Source of the DNA: Trichomonas tenax
Lineage: Eukaryota > Parabasalia > Trichomonadida > Trichomonadidae
Reading direction: 5' to 3'
DNA length: 22,145 nucleotides
Assembly: GCA_023091735.1 (NCBI GenBank)
Contig: JALKBU010000872.1
Coordinates: forward strand, 1-22,145
Part shown: one piece after another, positions 18,344 to 22,145 of the stretch
Layout: the number at the start of each line of letters is the position of its first letter
Position numbering within the stretch: position 1 is the stretch's first letter
Translations under genes and position numbers: made by a program
Notes under the pieces: generated by a model
Told to the model about the DNA's origin: nothing
The model's input: only the letters and a program-made list of their open reading frames with translations
Databases searched by the model: none

Positions 18344-19452
18344 ATGCAAGCAGATTTCGCGTTTGAAGCAAATTCATTTGCAAGAATTAATGATTTCGAA
18401 GATATAGGTCTTAAACATGAAGTTCTCTTTTTGCTTTATTTGAATGGTTTATCAACAGCGAAAGAACTTCAGTCTCTAACTCTCAAGCCAATTATCGAAG
18501 GCCAGTGTGTTATGGCTCAGGCACCAGCACTGTCTGGCAAGACAACATCTTTAATTACTGGAATTATAAACAGAGTTGATGTATCTGTTCACAAAACGCA
18601 GGTATTGATTATTTGCCCAGTAAGAAATATTGCTCAATCCACATACAATATAATTCTAACATTTAAGAGAAAAAATACAGATCTTCAAATTGAACTTTTT
18701 GTTGGTGGAACTGATGACAAAATGAAGGCGCAGGAGTGCCCGCACATTGCTATCATAACTCTCGGTTGTGGCCCTGATCTCGTTGAAATTGTGAAACTGT
18801 CCAATCGGTGGGAATCGATGGAATTGAGCACTTTTATGGCGAGTCAATCGAACAAACAGAATACATTATCAAACAGCTCAAAAAGAATGTGCAATTGTTA
18901 CTTTTTGGCACTGCATTTCCAGCACACTCTCTTCAAGTTTTCTCCAAATACATGAGGGATTTAGTTAAGGTAATAGTTAATTCAAATACATTGGAAGGCG
19001 CCAGACAGTTTTACATAACAGCTGAAAACGAAAAGGACTTAATTAATGAACTGCTTAATATATTTGCCAGTATAAGTATATCTCCCCGATGCATAATTTA
19101 TGTTAATTCAAAACGAACAGTTGAGGATTTGTATCACAAACTCGATTTGTCCGGTTTTTCAGCTACATATATTCACGATATGATGGATCCAGAAGAATAT
19201 TTTCGAAATTTGGAGCGTTTCAAACGCGAATTGAGGTATTTAATTTCTTCAGAGTTAATTAATGAAAAATTAAGTTGAGCTATCATAAATTATGAATTCC
19301 TTAAATCTGTCGAGGATTACATCAATCGTGCGGCTATCTCTTGCAACCAAACTATAATTAACATATGCCTGAAGGATGATTTACAAATTTTACGTGCCAT
19401 TGAAAAGAAATATCAAACCTCTATCAAAAATTTTAATGAATACGAGGAATAA
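18344..19452 (+). pseudogene. Broken DEAD-box RNA helicase, eIF4A/FAL1-type
   Basis: Frame 1 (from ATG 18344) has a Q-motif-like start (IGLKHEVL...LQSLTLKPIIEG). It also has a degenerate motif I APALSGKTT (58-67 or so), PVRNIA for PTRELA, a GG motif, and a TLGCG remnant of TPGR. Near 18795-18810 coding moves to a second frame with DGIE for DEAD and GTA for SAT. TLEGARQFYI, RCIIYVNSKRTVEDL and YLISSEL follow, matching the eIF4A C-terminal domain. An in-frame TGA at 19276-19278 is followed by AIINYEF, YINRAAI (for YIHRIGR) and KDDLQILRAIEKKY to TAA at 19450. The shift is consistent with a deletion of 3n+1 bases that removed about nine residues before DEAD. Length (about 370 codons) fits eIF4A. 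Degenerate catalytic motifs suggest it was already a divergent copy. It would have been an RNA-dependent ATPase of translation or splicing complexes. Confidence 0.85.
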
Positions 19453-19479
19453 GCTTTTTATTGAATAAAAATTTTATTC

Positions 19480-20361
19480 ATGACAAAATATTTTTATTAT
19501 AAGTATAGTGAACAACAAATTAATGTAGAATTGTGCTTGACTTTTGAGGTGAATTTTGAGAACACTACAATTGATGCTTTATCAATAATTAACATACAGC
19601 TATTGCATGAATCATATATGCTCAAGAGATAAAATGGTATTTGAAGACCAATCACAATATAGAAGTTTGTGTTTACTTCCAATACTTCGACTTCATTAGC
19701 AATTCTTATACTACTGAAAGAACTACATTTGAACACTTTGTTTTGGATATTGAACTTTTGATGTCTCTTATGGTGATACTAAAGTCACAAATATGAATGA
19801 AACAAAAATGTTAGTATATCTTGGTTGTTTGGAAGGATTTACATCGAAGAATTATCCAATTAAGCAGGTTCTAATCCTCAATTAAAGGATGAATATCCGG
19901 CTTATTTTCGATACTGTAACTTCATCATTAATACATTTTATCATGAATCTAATGATATCGCTTTCTTCTTTGGCTCAGAAACCACACCATTTGAGTGCTG
20001 TAGCAAATATTTAAATCCTAGGGATTGGAAGATCCTTCACTCTTGTTATTATGATAACAAGAAGTTTGAAAATGGAAATGCATACAAGCTCATTAATTAA
20101 TTGATGGCACTCAACCTGGCAATGAAATAGAGAACATTGAAGGTGCTGACGCCAGCAATAATTGCCCAATGCCAAGTAAAACCTCTGAAGATGCCCTTGA
20201 CAAATTTGCGAATGAACTTTAGAATGACAACACTAATTATTCTAATACTGCTCATTATTGTAGGGTATTCCTTAAGAGAGGGGTCGTCAGACGCTATTTC
20301 TACAGAATTGCCTCCTATTCAGGCTATAGGTACCCATGTTTTAGTGGAATATTTCATATGA
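19480..20361 (+). pseudogene. Heavily frameshifted remains of a probable membrane protein
   Basis: Consecutive coding-like pieces alternate between frames. ATG 19480 reads MTKYFYYKYSEQQINVELCL... to TAA at 19630. A DKMVFEDQSQYRS piece follows, then VCVYFQYFDFISNSYTTERT, then DVSYGDTKVTNMNETKMLVY. A 70-odd codon piece comes next (KDEYPAYFRYCNF...ETTPFECCSKYLN...NAYKLIN, stop at 20098). Then LIDGTQPGNEIENIEGADAS...ANEL (stop at 20220). The last piece has a membrane span LIILILLIIVGYSL and a short tail ending VLVEYFI (stop at 20359-20361). Joined in order they would give a Cys-containing, glycosylatable ectodomain, one span and a short tail, as in trichomonad surface proteins. At least five frame changes are needed. 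No signal peptide is visible at the ATG, so the true start may be lost. It begins 27 bp after the helicase relic. Confidence 0.55.
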
Positions 20362-20821
20362 CTTCGTACTTTTTTTAGATTGAAAAACTTGAAATCAGAG
20401 TTATGAACAAGGATTGAATGTTGTTAAAAATTGAGTTGTAAGGCCACTCATGGAGCCCCTGGAGAGATCATATGTCATAAAAAAAATTCAGGGATTAATT
20501 TTAGTTTCAAATTTAAATCGAAATGGTGATGAAAATAAATTAGAAATCTTATGTAGTTATCATATCCATCTTTAAAATGGAATTTAAAATTTCAGAATTT
20601 GAAATTCGTGTTTTTACCGAATTTTTGATAAAAATGGGATGAAAGCACTATTGTAATCACAAAAATATCATTTATTCGCAAATACATTTTCCGACAATAA
20701 GAATGCAATTTTTGATTGGAACACACGTAACACACAATGTAATGACGTTTCAGATAAAAATATTGAAAAAATACGTTTCCCAGTTTTTAGCCTGAAAAAA
20801 AACATACAAAATTTCCATTCA
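20362..20821. other. Intergenic region upstream of the CAMKL kinase
   Basis: AT-rich, with one more GC-rich patch at about 20440-20475 (GGCCACTCATGGAGCCCCTG). No open frame of note. No TCAYW initiator lies within 30 nt of the kinase ATG; the closest sequence is TTCCATTC at 20813-20820. Confidence 0.55.
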
Positions 20822-21991
20822 ATGGCGGACAAGCTTCAATCTTACCAATTTCTGGATAAACTGGGTCAGGGTTCCTTCAGTACTGTCTCAAAAGTTCGAA
20901 ATCTGGAAAACGGCAACATTTATGCTTGTAAAATTGTCCCAAAGTCAAATTTATTTGATCCTGGAGATCAAAATCGATTTCAGCGCGAAATTAATGCAAT
21001 GGCATTCATAAGACACGAAAATATTGTAGCTTTATACGACTTTTTTTGGGATACGAACAATTTTTATTTGATTATTGATCATTGCGAGGGAGGCGAACTC
21101 TACGAGCACGTCCTGAAGAGCCAGAAGTACCAAGAGCCTCTTGCAGCACTGATTTTTAAGCAAATAGCGACCGCTGTCTCCGTTTGTCATTCATATGGAA
21201 TTGCACATCGCGACTTAAAGCCAGAAAACATTCTCATTGACAAATTTCCGCATATAAAGGTCTCTGATTTCGGCCTTTGCGGATATCTTACGAAAGAAAT
21301 CATGATGCAGACGTTCTGCGGCTCGCCGTGCTTCTGTTCTCCGGAATGTCTCTGCCGTGTTCCTTACGATGGAAGACTCAGCGATGTGTGGTCGCTAGGC
21401 GTAATATTGTTCTTCATGGTGACTGGTTCGCATCCCTGGTCGACGGCAAACACTTCTGTCATGCTGCACCAGATCCTTAAGGGAGATTACATACTCCCAC
21501 ACGATTTGTCGCCAGAGCTTTCTGAATTAATTCAGGGAATGATGCAAGTCAATCCTAGAAACAGATATGATATGGAAAAGGTGTTGAATCATCCATGGCT
21601 CAATTTAAGTAACAAATTAATGAGTGAACAGTATCCTTGGATGCATGCGATCGAATCAACACCAAATATGAGAGTTGTTTCTCTCAAAGCACTAACAAAG
21701 GAATGCGAAAGGATGGGAACAGTTAGAGATTTCGGAATAGTATCTCCTTTCGTTGAAGAAATTCAAAAAGATGTGAAAGCAAAGTCTCCTCCTGGTCTTC
21801 CACATCTACACGTCATAAATGTCAAAAAGAATAAGCCCGCTAGTAATGCTCGTAGGCAAATTGCGTTCTCAAATGCAACGAAATTAAGAAATCAAATCAC
21901 GAATTATCGCAATAGATCTACATCACAATCTGCTATTAACTATTTGGTGCCTTCTTCGACATCAAATAATGATATAGCAAATCTTTTATAA
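20822..21991 (+). CDS. CAMKL (AMPK-like) Ser/Thr protein kinase
   Basis: 389 aa from the ATG at 20822, which directly precedes the kinase domain (about 8-260). Visible motifs: GQGSFS glycine loop (GxGxxS), ACKIV with K37, E56 in helix C, HRDLKPEN with D131, DFG at 149-151, activation-loop T164 in QTFCGSPCF (the position of AMPK T172), SPE for APE at 173-175, DVWSLGVIL, and NRYDMEKVLNHPW. All catalytic residues are present. SPE in place of APE is, as I recall, frequent in trichomonad CAMKL kinases. The C-terminal 130 residues are basic and Ser/Asn-rich and match no UBA or KA1 domain that I can see. The frame ends TAAATAAA, overlapping a UAAA polyadenylation-type signal. Likely activated by T164 phosphorylation by an upstream kinase; substrates are unknown. 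No canonical Inr is present. Confidence 0.93.
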   Translation: MADKLQSYQFLDKLGQGSFSTVSKVRNLENGNIYACKIVPKSNLFDPGDQNRFQREINAMAFIRHENIVALYDFFWDTNNFYLIIDHCEGGELYEHVLKSQKYQEPLAALIFKQIATAVSVCHSYGIAHRDLKPENILIDKFPHIKVSDFGLCGYLTKEIMMQTFCGSPCFCSPECLCRVPYDGRLSDVWSLGVILFFMVTGSHPWSTANTSVMLHQILKGDYILPHDLSPELSELIQGMMQVNPRNRYDMEKVLNHPWLNLSNKLMSEQYPWMHAIESTPNMRVVSLKALTKECERMGTVRDFGIVSPFVEEIQKDVKAKSPPGLPHLHVINVKKNKPASNARRQIAFSNATKLRNQITNYRNRSTSQSAINYLVPSSTSNNDIANLL

Positions 21992-22145
21992 ATAAACATG
22001 TTTGTATTTTTATGTTAAAAAAAAGGCAGTATTTTTCCTTCTGCGGTGTAGTCCCGCGACCTTCATAACTTTTTATCTGATCAATATTTTTTCGATTTGA
22101 AAGTACTTTCATGTACATATTGATAGTTGTCTATCCAGTGGTATA

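Overview
The window looks like nuclear DNA of a parabasalid protist (Trichomonas or Tritrichomonas type). It is AT-rich, and its long reading frames show no sign of introns. Five start codons are preceded at 11-16 nt by a trichomonad initiator (Inr, TCAYW). The content also fits: AGC and CAMKL kinases, a BspA-like leucine-rich-repeat relic, large proteins of a possible Ras-GAP-like type, and intergenic gaps of 0.5-2 kb. Genus and species cannot be fixed from the sequence alone.

Layout: 1-2051 has no convincing gene. 2070-4103 (+) encodes a 677-aa possible GAP-like protein. 4104-6195 is an AT-rich gap with several palindromes and a cluster of Myb-like sites. 6196-8232 (+) encodes an AGC kinase with a CxxC...H...C finger, of the IRE/Rim15/MAST type. 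It converges on 8422-8949 (-), a small four-segment membrane protein resembling ARL6IP1/reticulon-type proteins. 8964-10706 is mostly empty, with one short coding-like relic. 10881-12215 (-) encodes a surface membrane protein whose reading frame continues in frame for 57 codons past a TAA. 14006-14640 (+) is a broken BspA-like gene. 15208-17535 (-) encodes a second, 775-aa protein with landmarks collinear to the first GAP-like protein. 18344-19452 (+) is a broken eIF4A/FAL1-type DEAD-box helicase, followed directly by 19480-20361 (+), the heavily frameshifted remains of what looks like a membrane protein. 20822-21991 (+) encodes a CAMKL (AMPK-like) kinase.

The intact genes suggest signalling (two kinases, two possible GTPase regulators) and membranes (one ER-shaping candidate, one surface receptor-like protein). 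The genes point both ways and are widely spaced, so nothing suggests an operon. The most distinctive trait is gene decay: at least three pseudogenes lie between 14.0 and 20.4 kb, and a possibly recent nonsense change sits in the surface protein tail. A second theme is promoter grammar. A tight Inr-to-ATG spacing resolves several starts, and a longer motif containing the Inr (TGTCACTTTT) occurs six times in gaps without an intact gene behind it. I found no tRNA, rRNA, CRISPR array or complete transposon.
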